A DNA stretch of 64,000 nucleotides, from positions 1 to 64,000 of the forward strand of contig NZ_FOFB01000029.1 in the NCBI RefSeq assembly GCF_900110645.1. The letters run 5' to 3'. Made by a program: the position numbers and the translations under genes. Origin of the DNA: Neolewinella agarilytica. Its GTDB lineage: Bacteria; Bacteroidota; Bacteroidia; Chitinophagales; Saprospiraceae. A model generated the notes under the pieces. The model was not told the DNA's origin and made no database searches. It worked only from the letters and a program-made list of their open reading frames with translations. Positions 52,488 to 60,315 of this stretch are shown here, in pieces. The stretch's first letter is position 1. The number at the start of each line of letters is the position of its first letter.

Positions 52488-55205
52488 CTACTCCTCTAAC
52501 AACCCCCTTAACTCATTGAGCTTCATCATACACTCAATTGGTGTCATGTTGTTGATGTTGATCTCTTCCAGAGCGGCCTTAATGCGGCCGGCGGTAGGGT
52601 CTACCGTCTCAAAGATGGAGAGCTGGGGGGCGGGCTGAGAGAAAGTACTGGCGGCAACGGGCCGGGCCTGAGGACCTTGCTGTTCAACTTCCCCTGCACC
52701 TGCGTCTGCGCCAGAAGCCTCTCCCCCAGCCCCTCTCCGGGGGAGAGGGGAGCCGTCTGTCCCTTCGATATGTTGGCTTTCCAGCTGTGCCAGAATATCC
52801 GTTGCCCGGCGCACGATCTCCCGCGGCATGCCCGCCATCTGGGCGACGTGAATACCGAAACTGTGCTGGCTGCCGCCGGCCACGAGCTTGCGCAGGAAGA
52901 TGATCTTATTGGCGTGCTCCTTGATGGCGACGTTAAAGTTGTTGATACGCTCCAGCCGGTCACCCAGCTCGTTGAGCTCGTGGTAGTGGGTGGCAAAAAG
53001 CGTCTTTGGCCGTGTTTTACCGTTGCTGTGGAGATACTCGGCGATGGCCCAGGCGATGCTGATGCCGTCGAAGGTGGAGGTGCCCCGGCCAATTTCGTCG
53101 AGCAGGATCAGGCTGCGATCCGTGATGTTGTTCATGATGCTCGCCGTCTCGTTCATTTCCACCATGAAGGTCGACTCTCCGGAGCTGATGTTGTCACTTG
53201 CCCCCACACGGGTAAACACCCGGTCGATGAGCCCGAGGCGAACGCGCTCGGCGGGCACAAAGCTACCCATCTGGGCCATGAGGCAAATCAGTGCCGTCTG
53301 CCGAAGCAAGGCAGACTTACCGCTCATGTTCGGACCGGTAATCATGATGATCTGCTGGCCGTCGGGGTCGAGGCTTACGTCGTTCGGGACGTACTGCTCC
53401 CCCACCGCCAGCTGCTTTTCGATGACGGGGTGGCGGCCCTGCACGATCTCGATATCCTTGCTTTCATCCAGCACCGGCTCCACGTAGCGGTTGCGGTTGG
53501 CGAGCTTGGCGAAGCTGAGCAGACAGTCGATCTGGCCCACCAGGCCAGCGTTGTGCTGGACGGGCGAAATGAACTGCTGCAGCCAGACGACGAGCTCTTC
53601 GTAAAGCTCTTCCTCTCGCTGTAAGATTTTGTCTTCAGCGTTGAGAATTTTGTCTTCCAGCACCTTCAGCTCTTCGGTGATGTAGCGCTCGGCGTTGGTG
53701 AGGGTCTGCTTGCGCGTCCACTCCTCCGGGGCTTGATCTTTGTATTTGTTGGTCACTTCCAGGTAGTAACCGAAGACGTTGTTGAAGCCGATCTTCAGGC
53801 TGCTGATGCCGGTCCGCTCCGCTTCCCGTTGCTGGATGCCGGCAAGCATGGATTTGCCGTTGCGCGTGATGTCGCGCAGCTCATCAAGTGCCGGGTCAAA
53901 GCCATCGGCGATGACGCCACCTTTGTGCAGATTGACGGCGGGAGCCTCCATCAACTGCCGGTCGATCTCGTCGCAAACGGCCGGCAGGGCGTCGAGCTTG
54001 TTGGCCAGTTGGGCCAGCGTTTCGTTGCCGGTGCTTTCCAGTAAGGTTTTGATGGGGCTGAGCGCGCAGAGGGCGTTAGCCAGTGCCCGGATTTCGCGTG
54101 GGTTGATCTTGCCCAGCGGTACCTTGGAGATCAGCCGCTCAAGGTCTCCGATTTTGCGGAGGTGTTCGTCGAGGTCCTGCAACAGCACGGCATCATCGAC
54201 GAAGGCGCGCACAACGGTATGGCGGCGTTTGATGGCTTTATGGTCGAGCAGCGGCAGCACGACCCACTTGCGCAGCAGGCGGCCGCCCATGGGGGTAACG
54301 GTCTGGTCCATCACCTGCACCAGCGGTACGCCGTTGTCGTGCGGAGAGTGGAGAAGTTCGAGATTGCGAATGGTAAACCGGTCGAGCCAGACGTAGCGGT
54401 CGTTGGCCAGGCGGTTGATGCGGGTGATGTGCTGGAGGTTTTTATTCTCCGTCGTTTCGAGGTAATGCAGAATGGCGCCGGCGGCGATTTGGGCGAGTTC
54501 CATTTTCTCGATCCCGAAGCCCTTGAGGCTGGCGGCGTTAAACTGCTTGAGCAGCTTCTCCTGGGTATAGTCAGTAGTGAAGATCCACTCGTCGCGCGGC
54601 GTGAGGTAGAAGCGGTCGCCGAAGTAACCGAGGAACTCTTTTTTACGCCCTTTACTGATGAGCACTTCCTTGGGCTGGAAGCTTTGGAGGAGCTTATCAA
54701 CGTAGTCTCCGGGGCCTTCGGCGCAGACGAACTCACCGGTGGAAATGTCGAGCAGGGCCAATCCGTGGTTGCCCTTTTTCCCTCCGGCAAAAGACACACA
54801 GGCGAGGTAATTATTGCTTTTGTGCTCGAGCATTTTGTCGCCTACGGCCAGGCCGGGGGTTACGATCTCGGTCACCCCGCGCTTGACGATCTTTTTCTCC
54901 TTCGAGGGTTTCTCGAGCTGCTCGCAGATGGCGACCCGGAAGCCGGCTTTGACCAGCCGTGGCAGGTACATGTCGAGGCTGTGGTAGGGGAAGCCGGCCA
55001 GCTCTACGTCGGAGCCGCCGTTGTTGCGGCTGGTCTGGATGATGCCGAGGGTCTGGGCGGCTTTCACGGCGTCTTCGCCGAAGGTCTCGTAAAAATCACC
55101 GACCCGGAAGAGCAGCAATGCGTCCGGATGCTTGGCTTTTACCTGAGCGTATTGCTGCATCAGGGGAGTGACTTTATTGGACTTCTTTTTTGCTGCTTTT
55201 GCCAT
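52488..55205 (-). CDS. mutS: DNA mismatch repair protein MutS
   Basis: The 905-residue protein recognises mismatches and starts repair. The N-terminal mismatch-binding domain has the intercalating GDFYETFGEDA. The connector, lever and clamp domains follow. The C-terminal ABC ATPase has Walker A GPNMSGKS (about 620-627), the signature SSGEST and Walker B LILLDEIGRGTSTFDG. An Ala/Gly/Pro-rich, Glu-rich linker (about 812-850) then joins the ATPase to a conserved end (IKAALEEININNMTPIECMMKLNELRGLL). The bases of that linker hold a GC-rich dispersed-motif copy and a 9-bp palindrome, so the linker seems to have grown by repeat insertion. An 8-bp tandem array lies just upstream of the promoter region. 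Confidence 0.96.
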   Translation of the reverse strand: MAKAAKKKSNKVTPLMQQYAQVKAKHPDALLLFRVGDFYETFGEDAVKAAQTLGIIQTSRNNGGSDVELAGFPYHSLDMYLPRLVKAGFRVAICEQLEKPSKEKKIVKRGVTEIVTPGLAVGDKMLEHKSNNYLACVSFAGGKKGNHGLALLDISTGEFVCAEGPGDYVDKLLQSFQPKEVLISKGRKKEFLGYFGDRFYLTPRDEWIFTTDYTQEKLLKQFNAASLKGFGIEKMELAQIAAGAILHYLETTENKNLQHITRINRLANDRYVWLDRFTIRNLELLHSPHDNGVPLVQVMDQTVTPMGGRLLRKWVVLPLLDHKAIKRRHTVVRAFVDDAVLLQDLDEHLRKIGDLERLISKVPLGKINPREIRALANALCALSPIKTLLESTGNETLAQLANKLDALPAVCDEIDRQLMEAPAVNLHKGGVIADGFDPALDELRDITRNGKSMLAGIQQREAERTGISSLKIGFNNVFGYYLEVTNKYKDQAPEEWTRKQTLTNAERYITEELKVLEDKILNAEDKILQREEELYEELVVWLQQFISPVQHNAGLVGQIDCLLSFAKLANRNRYVEPVLDESKDIEIVQGRHPVIEKQLAVGEQYVPNDVSLDPDGQQIIMITGPNMSGKSALLRQTALICLMAQMGSFVPAERVRLGLIDRVFTRVGASDNISSGESTFMVEMNETASIMNNITDRSLILLDEIGRGTSTFDGISIAWAIAEYLHSNGKTRPKTLFATHYHELNELGDRLERINNFNVAIKEHANKIIFLRKLVAGGSQHSFGIHVAQMAGMPREIVRRATDILAQLESQHIEGTDGSPLPRRGAGGEASGADAGAGEVEQQGPQARPVAASTFSQPAPQLSIFETVDPTAGRIKAALEEININNMTPIECMMKLNELRGLLEE
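52695..52750. repeat. GC-rich motif copy 13 plus palindrome, inside the mutS linker
   Basis: TGCACCTGCGTCTGCGCC (52695-52712, plus strand, antisense to mutS) follows TTCAACTTCCCC as in other copies. Next to it CCCCTCTCC-GGG-GGAGAGGGG (52730-52750) is a perfect palindrome. Both sit in codons of the Ala/Gly-rich linker and keep the frame open. Confidence 0.7.
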
Positions 55206-55209
55206 GAGG

Positions 55210-55218
55210 GCGAAGATA
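55210..55218 (-). promoter_or_regulatory. Candidate -7 box of mutS
   Basis: The minus strand reads TATCTTCGC, one mismatch from TAnnTTTGC, 5 bases before the start codon, giving an almost leaderless transcript if used. The 8-bp array begins just upstream, in the place of the -33 box. Confidence 0.3.
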
Positions 55219-55226
55219 GTTAAAGA

Positions 55227-55298
55227 GTCAAACAGTCAGGCAGTCAAATAGTCAGGCAGTCAAATAGTCAATCAGTCAGATAGTCAAGCAGTCAGATA
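55227..55298. repeat. Nine-copy 8-bp tandem repeat upstream of mutS
   Basis: GTCA recurs exactly every 8 bases at 55227, 55235, 55243, 55251, 55259, 55267, 55275, 55283 and 55291, within the unit GTCARNYA (for example GTCAGGCA, GTCAAATA). The array ends about 22 bases from the mutS start codon. Confidence 0.85.
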
Positions 55299-55400
55299 GG
55301 TAATAAAGAGTCAAGGAGTGTTCCTAACGAGTGGAGCGAGCCTCTCGCTTGCGGTAGCTGCTCTTTGATTATGTGATTTTCTGACTACTTGACTAAAAAG

Positions 55401-55426
55401 GGCGCGGACGCAGGTGCAAGGGGGAG
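55401..55426 (-). repeat. GC-rich dispersed motif, copy 14
   Basis: The minus strand carries the motif in the orientation of mutS, about 200 bases upstream. The 26 bases are identical to those at 14767-14792, upstream of etfB. Confidence 0.8.
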
Positions 55427-55429
55427 GGG

Positions 55430-55640
55430 GCAGGGCTAACGCATACTCACCGGACGCTCAAAGGAACTCAGCAATTTCGCCTCCGGCTCCATGGCTGAGC
55501 ACACTTCGAGGTCCTAGACTGCCAATTTAGGACCTCGAAGTGTGCATTTTCCGTAGCGTAGCGAAGGATAAAATGTTCCTTTCCCTTCGGGGCTGCTTCG
55601 CGGTGAGGGTCCGGCTTCGAGTATGCGTTAGCCCTGGGGG
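55430..55640. repeat. Large palindromic element, family B copy 2
   Basis: The outer arms (CAGGGCTAACGCATACTC and its complement, about 55430-55447 and 55623-55640) are perfect. Inside, AAAGGAAC pairs with GTTCCTTT. The central hairpin (55499-55516 with 55528-55545, 18-bp perfect arms, 11-base loop) has the CTTCGAGGTCC core shared with the element at 19916-20004. It could form a long cruciform or a structured RNA. Confidence 0.75.
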
Positions 55641-55743
55641 AGAGACGTCTACGGCAGCAAAACCCCACTGGAATCTGCAATCTTTTATAGACGCGAAGAG
55701 AGGTGGTTGCGGTCTTTGCCCCCTTTCTCCCGATATTACCCTC

Positions 55744-56997
55744 ATGCCCAACCTCTTTTCCCGCCTTAGCAATCGTCTCTCCGTCGGCATCCTCGTCGCC
55801 GCCACTGGCGTCGGGGCTGGCGACATTGTGCTGGCGGGCATTGCTGGCGGGGAGTACGGAATGCTTTTGCTCTGGGCCATTGTGTTGGGCGCCGTTCTGA
55901 AGTACGTACTTAACCTTGGCCTGGCGAAATGGGACGTCGCCACCGGTACGACCTTCCTGCAGGGTTGGGTGCAGCGTTTGCCGAAGGTGGTCTCGATCTA
56001 CTTCGGTGTTTATCTCGTGTTCTGGGCCTTTTTGGTGGCGGGCACACTGATTACTTTCAACGGGCTGGTGGCCAACACCATATTCCCCTTAGCCGTAAGT
56101 GAGGCCGGCGGCGTCGCTATTTGGGGCGGCTTGCAGTCGGTGCTGGTGGCAGGGATGATTTATCAGGGCGGTTTCCGCTTAGTGGAAAATCTGATGAAGG
56201 CCTTCATCGGGCTCATGTTTATCGTGATGGTGGCGAGTGCCCTGATGGTATGTCCCAGTTGGCCGGAGATGATAAGGTCGAGCCTGTTGCCGCGTATGGG
56301 GACGGACCTGGCCTCCCTCCAATTCGTCGCCGGCCTGGTGGGCGGGGTAGGGGGGACGGTGACCATTCTTTGCTACTCCTACTGGCTGCGGGAAAAACAA
56401 GCGGGAGAAGCCGCCTCCCTGAAGGAAGTCCGTCAGGACCTGGGCGTAGCTTATGCGTTGACCGCTGTTTTCGGGATGGCCGTCATGATAATCGCCGCCG
56501 GCGTAGCCCCCGGAGAGATGAAGGGCTATAAAATGGTTGTGGCCATTGCGAACGAACTTGAAAGTATCCTTGGCGCCTTCGGACGCTGGGCTTTTTTGCT
56601 GGGCTTCTGGGCGGCGGTTTTTACCTCGATGGTCGGGGTGTGGAATGGGGTGCCTTATTTGTTTGCGGATTTTTTGCGGCAGTACCGGCAACGGATCAGC
56701 GGTCAGGAAAGCCCGGATTCTGCCCTGACACATTCCCCCGCCTACTGGTGGTTTCTGGCCTACCTGGCCGGCCCGCCCATCCTCATCGCTGCCTTCGGCA
56801 AACCTATCTGGATCGCCCTCGCTTACGCCATCTCCGGTGCCTTTTTCATGCCCTTTCTGGCCGCTCTCGTTCTTTATATGAACAACAAAGCCGCCTGGGT
56901 GGGCAAGCTGAAAAACGGCTGGGGGACGAACGCGCTGCTGGTAATCTGTTTATTGCTGTTTTTGGGCTTGTTGGTGGGGAAGGTGGCGGGGGGATAA
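55744..56997 (+). CDS. Nramp-related membrane transporter lacking canonical metal motif
   Basis: The 417-residue protein has about 11 transmembrane helices in the Nramp order. In the first helix the canonical metal motif DPGN is replaced (GVGAGDIVLAGIAGGEYG), and in the sixth the MPH motif is absent (GGTVTILCYSYWLREK). Nramp proteins normally move Mn or Fe with protons (family knowledge). Loss of both motifs suggests another substrate, or a different branch of the family such as Nramp-related Mg transporters (inference). The ATG at 55744 begins the membrane domain; a frame open 204 bases upstream runs through the palindromic element and is not believed. It is divergent from mutS. Confidence 0.75.
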   Translation: MPNLFSRLSNRLSVGILVAATGVGAGDIVLAGIAGGEYGMLLLWAIVLGAVLKYVLNLGLAKWDVATGTTFLQGWVQRLPKVVSIYFGVYLVFWAFLVAGTLITFNGLVANTIFPLAVSEAGGVAIWGGLQSVLVAGMIYQGGFRLVENLMKAFIGLMFIVMVASALMVCPSWPEMIRSSLLPRMGTDLASLQFVAGLVGGVGGTVTILCYSYWLREKQAGEAASLKEVRQDLGVAYALTAVFGMAVMIIAAGVAPGEMKGYKMVVAIANELESILGAFGRWAFLLGFWAAVFTSMVGVWNGVPYLFADFLRQYRQRISGQESPDSALTHSPAYWWFLAYLAGPPILIAAFGKPIWIALAYAISGAFFMPFLAALVLYMNNKAAWVGKLKNGWGTNALLVICLLLFLGLLVGKVAGG

Positions 56998-57065
56998 CGA
57001 AAACGATGGGGGTTCCCCCGCCGCCACGAGAGGCGACCCTCGGGGCCTGTTGCTAATTAAAGGGG

Positions 57066-57161
57066 ATGAAAAAAGAACGATTGATTTTTATACCCTGCTT
57101 TTTTAGCCTCCACTGCACCTGCGGCCGCGCCCAAGCTCCCTCCGCTTTCTTTCCAGTATGA
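57066..57161 (+). other. Micro-ORF spanning GC-rich motif copy 15
   Basis: An ATG preceded by AAAGGGG opens 31 codons. The product has a basic start (MKKER), a hydrophobic core and LHCTCGRAQ, the shape of a complete signal peptide ending in the motif-encoded residues, and stops eight codons after it. It may be the remnant of a secreted-protein gene or a leader peptide for the cluster that starts at 57282. It may also be chance. Confidence 0.3.
57114..57132 (+). repeat. GC-rich dispersed motif, copy 15
   Basis: TGCACCTGCGGCCGCGCCC, followed by CAAG, is oriented with the downstream polysaccharide cluster. Confidence 0.8.
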
Positions 57162-57187
57162 AAAAATATTTCCATTTTTTGGAACGA

Positions 57188-57217
57188 TTGTTAATGTTGT
57201 GAATGTGTAAATATTTG
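57188..57217 (+). promoter_or_regulatory. Candidate promoter of the polysaccharide cluster
   Basis: TTG at 57188-57190, a 19-base spacer and AATATTTG at 57210-57217 (one mismatch from TAnnTTTG) precede the first gene of the cluster by about 65 bases in an AT-rich stretch. Confidence 0.4.
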
Positions 57218-57281
57218 ATAATTAAGTTTTAGTGTTTTTTGCTCGATTCTTGCTCTCTCCAAAGGCATAATCGCAAGCAAG

Positions 57282-59567
57282 ATGAGCACAGTATCAATAA
57301 GCAATGAACGGGAAGCCACGACGGAGGAGGGGCACGGCCTGTACATCCCCGGTGTTGACGGGCACCCCCGCTGGATATGGCCTGCGGACAGTAAGCGGCC
57401 GACCTTCCTTCAGTTCTTTCAGCCCATTAGCTGGAAGCAGCATATCTACGTGATCGTTATTCGGCTGATTTTCCTGCTTAGGTTGCAACAGCTGGTTTTC
57501 TCGTCCATCCCGCTAAAGGCAGATTTCACCAGGAAGGAAGATGGTTGGGCTGTTTTTACCGGAACTCCCGGCCCGAACCGGAAGCTGGTGATCATCAATA
57601 AGAAAGGGGAGATTGCCAAAGTGGCCGTTGGTAAAATGGCCATTCCTAACCTCCGTAACGAAGCGTTCTTGTTGCGGGATTTACAAGCTAATGAGCAACG
57701 ATTTTCTTTTCGGGTGCCAAAGCTTATCCGCTATAAGGACGAGGAGCTGGTGATGGAAAAAATCCCCAGCCAGGGTACCTGGAGCCGCTTTACGCAACAG
57801 CACGCCACGGCCCTGTGGCAACTGCGCCGCGTGAAGGCTCATAATGGTTTGCTGAGCGATTGGCGGGAGTGGGACCGAATCCACGAAAGAATCAATCAGT
57901 TAAAAAACGAGCCGCACGCTGATATCCCCGTCGGACTCATTACTGATCTACTCAAGATGGTTGTGCAGGAAGACCGGACAGCAGCCGTCAGCTACGGATT
58001 GGCCCACGGTGATTTTACCCCCTGGAACACCCTGCGAACCAATGACGATCAGCTGGCGATCATCGACTGGGAACTGGGCCAGACGGAAATGCCCCTGGGC
58101 TTTGACTTCTTCCACTTTCACCTCCAGAACGGGATTATGGTGGAGCGAAAAAGCTGGCAGCAGATCTATCGCGGAATGCAGGAGGTACTCACGGAAGAGA
58201 CCCGCTCCGCTCTGTTCGGTAATGCGGAGGCAGACGTTGACCGTTATCTGCATCTTTACCTGATGTATCACATCTCTTACTATCTGTCGCTGTACCAGCA
58301 ACAGCAGGATTGGCACCAACAGATTTACTGGCAACTGGACGTATGGTCGGATGCACTCGTCTCACTGCTTGATCCGGAAGATCAGCGCAGAGCACTCCTC
58401 TCCCGCCTCTTTGATGGCCTGAAAAACCGCGACTACGCAGTACTGAAAATGGAGCACGAAGATCCGCTGGCTTTGCCGCCAGGTAGCGATCTGGATATTC
58501 TGCTCAGCCGGGAAGATGCCCGTCAGCTGGTTGATCTGCTGGAGCGCTACCCGCTCCTGGCCCGGGCGAAGGTGGTGCGGAAGTCTTTCATGACCTCCCT
58601 GCTGCTGGTCCTGCAAGACGGGCAGATCCTCAGCGTTGACCTGATCTGGAAGCTGAAGCGCAAAGCGACTGTTTTCATGGATGCCGGCCGGATGATTCAA
58701 CGAGCGGACAAAAACCGCTACGGTGTTCGGGTGGTCTCTGCGCAAGACACCCGCCGCTACGTCGAGCTGTTCTACGGCCTGAACGGGGCGGAGGTGCCCG
58801 CCAAATTCGGGCACTTAGAGACTTTTCCGGGAGAGGCTAACTCACTGGCGGAAAACAAAGGGAGCCAGGGGCTGGGCAACCGGGCCGCTTATCTGCTGGA
58901 CACGCTGCGGACGATGGTCTACAACCGGGGCTTTCTGATCACTTTCTCCGGGGTGGATGGGGCAGGAAAGAGTACCATCATTGAGCGGGTAGTGACAATG
59001 CTCGACAAGGAATTTCGCCGGCCCGTAAAAGTGCTGCGGCACCGGCCGTCGGTTTTGCCCATCCTGAGTGCCTGGCGCTACGGAAAGAAAGGGGCGGAGG
59101 AAAAGTCTATGGCCAGTCTGCCCCGTACGGGGAATAATACCAGCCTGGTTTCTTCCCTGCTCAGGTTTAGCTACTACTACCTCGACTATCTGCTTGGGCA
59201 GTGGTACGTCCACTTCCGATACGTGCTGCGGGGCTACGTGGTGGTGTATGACCGCTATTACTACGACTTCATCATTGACCCACGACGGACCAATCTCGAG
59301 CTGCCGGGCTGGGTCACGGCTGCGGGCTTCCGCTTACTCCAAAAACCGGCACTCAACTTCTTCCTGTACGCTGACCCGGATACGATTCTGGCCCGGAAAC
59401 AGGAGCTGGACCGGGATACCATTGTCTCCCTCACCAAACAGTATCGTAACCTTTTCGAAGGCTTCGAAAAAAAGAACACCTCCGGGCAGTACGTCAATCT
59501 GGAAAACGTCGTACTGGAAGACAGCCTGCAGGCCATTCGAACTTCTCTACTCAAGCAAAACGTTTAG
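57282..59567 (+). CDS. Three-domain fusion: APH-like kinase, nucleotidyltransferase-like, thymidylate-kinase-like
   Basis: The 761-residue protein joins three domains. The first (about 80-360) is an aminoglycoside-phosphotransferase-like kinase with the catalytic HGDFTPWN (His242, Asp244) and metal-binding Asp262 (IDWE). The second (about 375-500) has GSDLD at 401-405, the signature of nucleotidyltransferase-fold enzymes. The third (about 540-761) is a P-loop kinase of the thymidylate-kinase type, with GVDGAGKST (557-565) and the DRY motif Asp657-Arg658. A hydrophobic segment (about 53-74) may touch the membrane. It heads a cluster of sugar genes, so the substrate is likely a sugar or a lipid-linked sugar rather than a nucleotide or drug (inference). 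The next gene starts 1 base after its stop. Confidence 0.8.
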   Translation: MSTVSISNEREATTEEGHGLYIPGVDGHPRWIWPADSKRPTFLQFFQPISWKQHIYVIVIRLIFLLRLQQLVFSSIPLKADFTRKEDGWAVFTGTPGPNRKLVIINKKGEIAKVAVGKMAIPNLRNEAFLLRDLQANEQRFSFRVPKLIRYKDEELVMEKIPSQGTWSRFTQQHATALWQLRRVKAHNGLLSDWREWDRIHERINQLKNEPHADIPVGLITDLLKMVVQEDRTAAVSYGLAHGDFTPWNTLRTNDDQLAIIDWELGQTEMPLGFDFFHFHLQNGIMVERKSWQQIYRGMQEVLTEETRSALFGNAEADVDRYLHLYLMYHISYYLSLYQQQQDWHQQIYWQLDVWSDALVSLLDPEDQRRALLSRLFDGLKNRDYAVLKMEHEDPLALPPGSDLDILLSREDARQLVDLLERYPLLARAKVVRKSFMTSLLLVLQDGQILSVDLIWKLKRKATVFMDAGRMIQRADKNRYGVRVVSAQDTRRYVELFYGLNGAEVPAKFGHLETFPGEANSLAENKGSQGLGNRAAYLLDTLRTMVYNRGFLITFSGVDGAGKSTIIERVVTMLDKEFRRPVKVLRHRPSVLPILSAWRYGKKGAEEKSMASLPRTGNNTSLVSSLLRFSYYYLDYLLGQWYVHFRYVLRGYVVVYDRYYYDFIIDPRRTNLELPGWVTAAGFRLLQKPALNFFLYADPDTILARKQELDRDTIVSLTKQYRNLFEGFEKKNTSGQYVNLENVVLEDSLQAIRTSLLKQNV

Positions 59568-59568
59568 G

Positions 59569-60315
59569 ATGAAAGCGCTCATTAATCAGATTATCCGCCT
59601 GAGAAACCCTGGTTTTACCTTTTCTGAAGAGGTGGATGGCAGAATGGTTTTCCTCTTTTTGTGCCGTACCGCTTTCTCCATGTTCAGAGGGTTACGGGTG
59701 CTGCTGCTGGGCAAACGTCCGAAGGGCCTGTTATTGGGAAAAGGCGTTTCCTTTTGGTACAGCCATAAGATCAGCTTTGGCCGCTTTGTAAAGCTGGGGA
59801 AGGAAGTGTCTTTACGGGCACTTGGCCGGGAGGGAATTACTTTAGGTGACAACGTCAGCATTGGTGATTACAGCAAGCTGGTGGTGAGTACGACGCTGGA
59901 CAATCCGGGCGTTGGCATCCGCATCGGCGATAATGTCGGGATGGGGGAATTCGCCTACCTCGGCGGCGCCGGCGGACTGACGATTGGTGATGATTGCATC
60001 ATCGGGCAATACTTCAGTTGCCATCCCGAGAATCATCATTTTCAACGTACTGACCTGCCCATCCGCCATCAGGGCGTGAACCGACAGGGTATTTCGGTGG
60101 GAAATGATTGCTGGATCGGAACGAAGGTCACGCTGCTCGACGGTGTCAGTATTGGCGCTCATTCGGTTATTTCAGCCGGCGCCGTGGTGACTAAATCGTT
60201 TCCCGCTTACAGTGTCCTCGCCGGGGTGCCGGCCCGGGTGATCAAAGTGCGGAAACCGCAGGAGATCATTGCTCCACAGCCATCCGTCGAACCTGCCTTA
60301 ACCGTTGCCTCATGA
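59569..60315 (+). CDS. Left-handed beta-helix (hexapeptide) acyltransferase
   Basis: The 248-residue protein has the hexapeptide-repeat fold: repeated [LIV]-G-x4 turns such as ITLGDN, VSIGDY, IRIGDN, LTIGDD, ISVGND, VSIGAH. It ends with AGAVVTKSFPAYSVLAGVPARVIK, standard for WbbJ/CysE-like O-acetyltransferases of polysaccharide clusters (family knowledge). The active-site His is likely in HPENHH. The ATG at 59569 is the start of the family-like frame; it overlaps or nearly touches the fusion gene's stop. It would add an acetyl or similar group to a sugar in the cytoplasm. Its stop overlaps the next start (ATGA at 60312). Confidence 0.87.
   Translation: MKALINQIIRLRNPGFTFSEEVDGRMVFLFLCRTAFSMFRGLRVLLLGKRPKGLLLGKGVSFWYSHKISFGRFVKLGKEVSLRALGREGITLGDNVSIGDYSKLVVSTTLDNPGVGIRIGDNVGMGEFAYLGGAGGLTIGDDCIIGQYFSCHPENHHFQRTDLPIRHQGVNRQGISVGNDCWIGTKVTLLDGVSIGAHSVISAGAVVTKSFPAYSVLAGVPARVIKVRKPQEIIAPQPSVEPALTVAS

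Larger units (their letters stand above)
55206..55743. other. Repeat-rich intergenic region between mutS and the Nramp-like gene
   Basis: This 538-base divergent region has no convincing gene. In order it holds a near-match mutS -7 box, nine 8-bp tandem repeats, a short inverted pair of the same octamer (about 55380-55394), GC-rich motif copy 14 and a large palindromic element (55430-55640). The Nramp-like gene starts at 55744; no -7 box for it was found. Confidence 0.65.

Noticed and set aside
54162..55223. A long open frame (353 codons) on the plus strand antisense to mutS, with others at 52677-53624 and 13104-14003
   Set aside because: They mirror genuine conserved genes (mutS, etfA), have no domain-like sequence, and follow from GC-rich codon bias on the opposite strand.
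55227..55298. Possible CRISPR array upstream of mutS
   Set aside because: The period is 8 bases with no spacers, and there are no cas genes, so it is a simple tandem repeat.
55540..55743. N-terminal extension of the Nramp-like protein
   Set aside because: It runs through the palindromic element; the membrane domain begins naturally at 55744.
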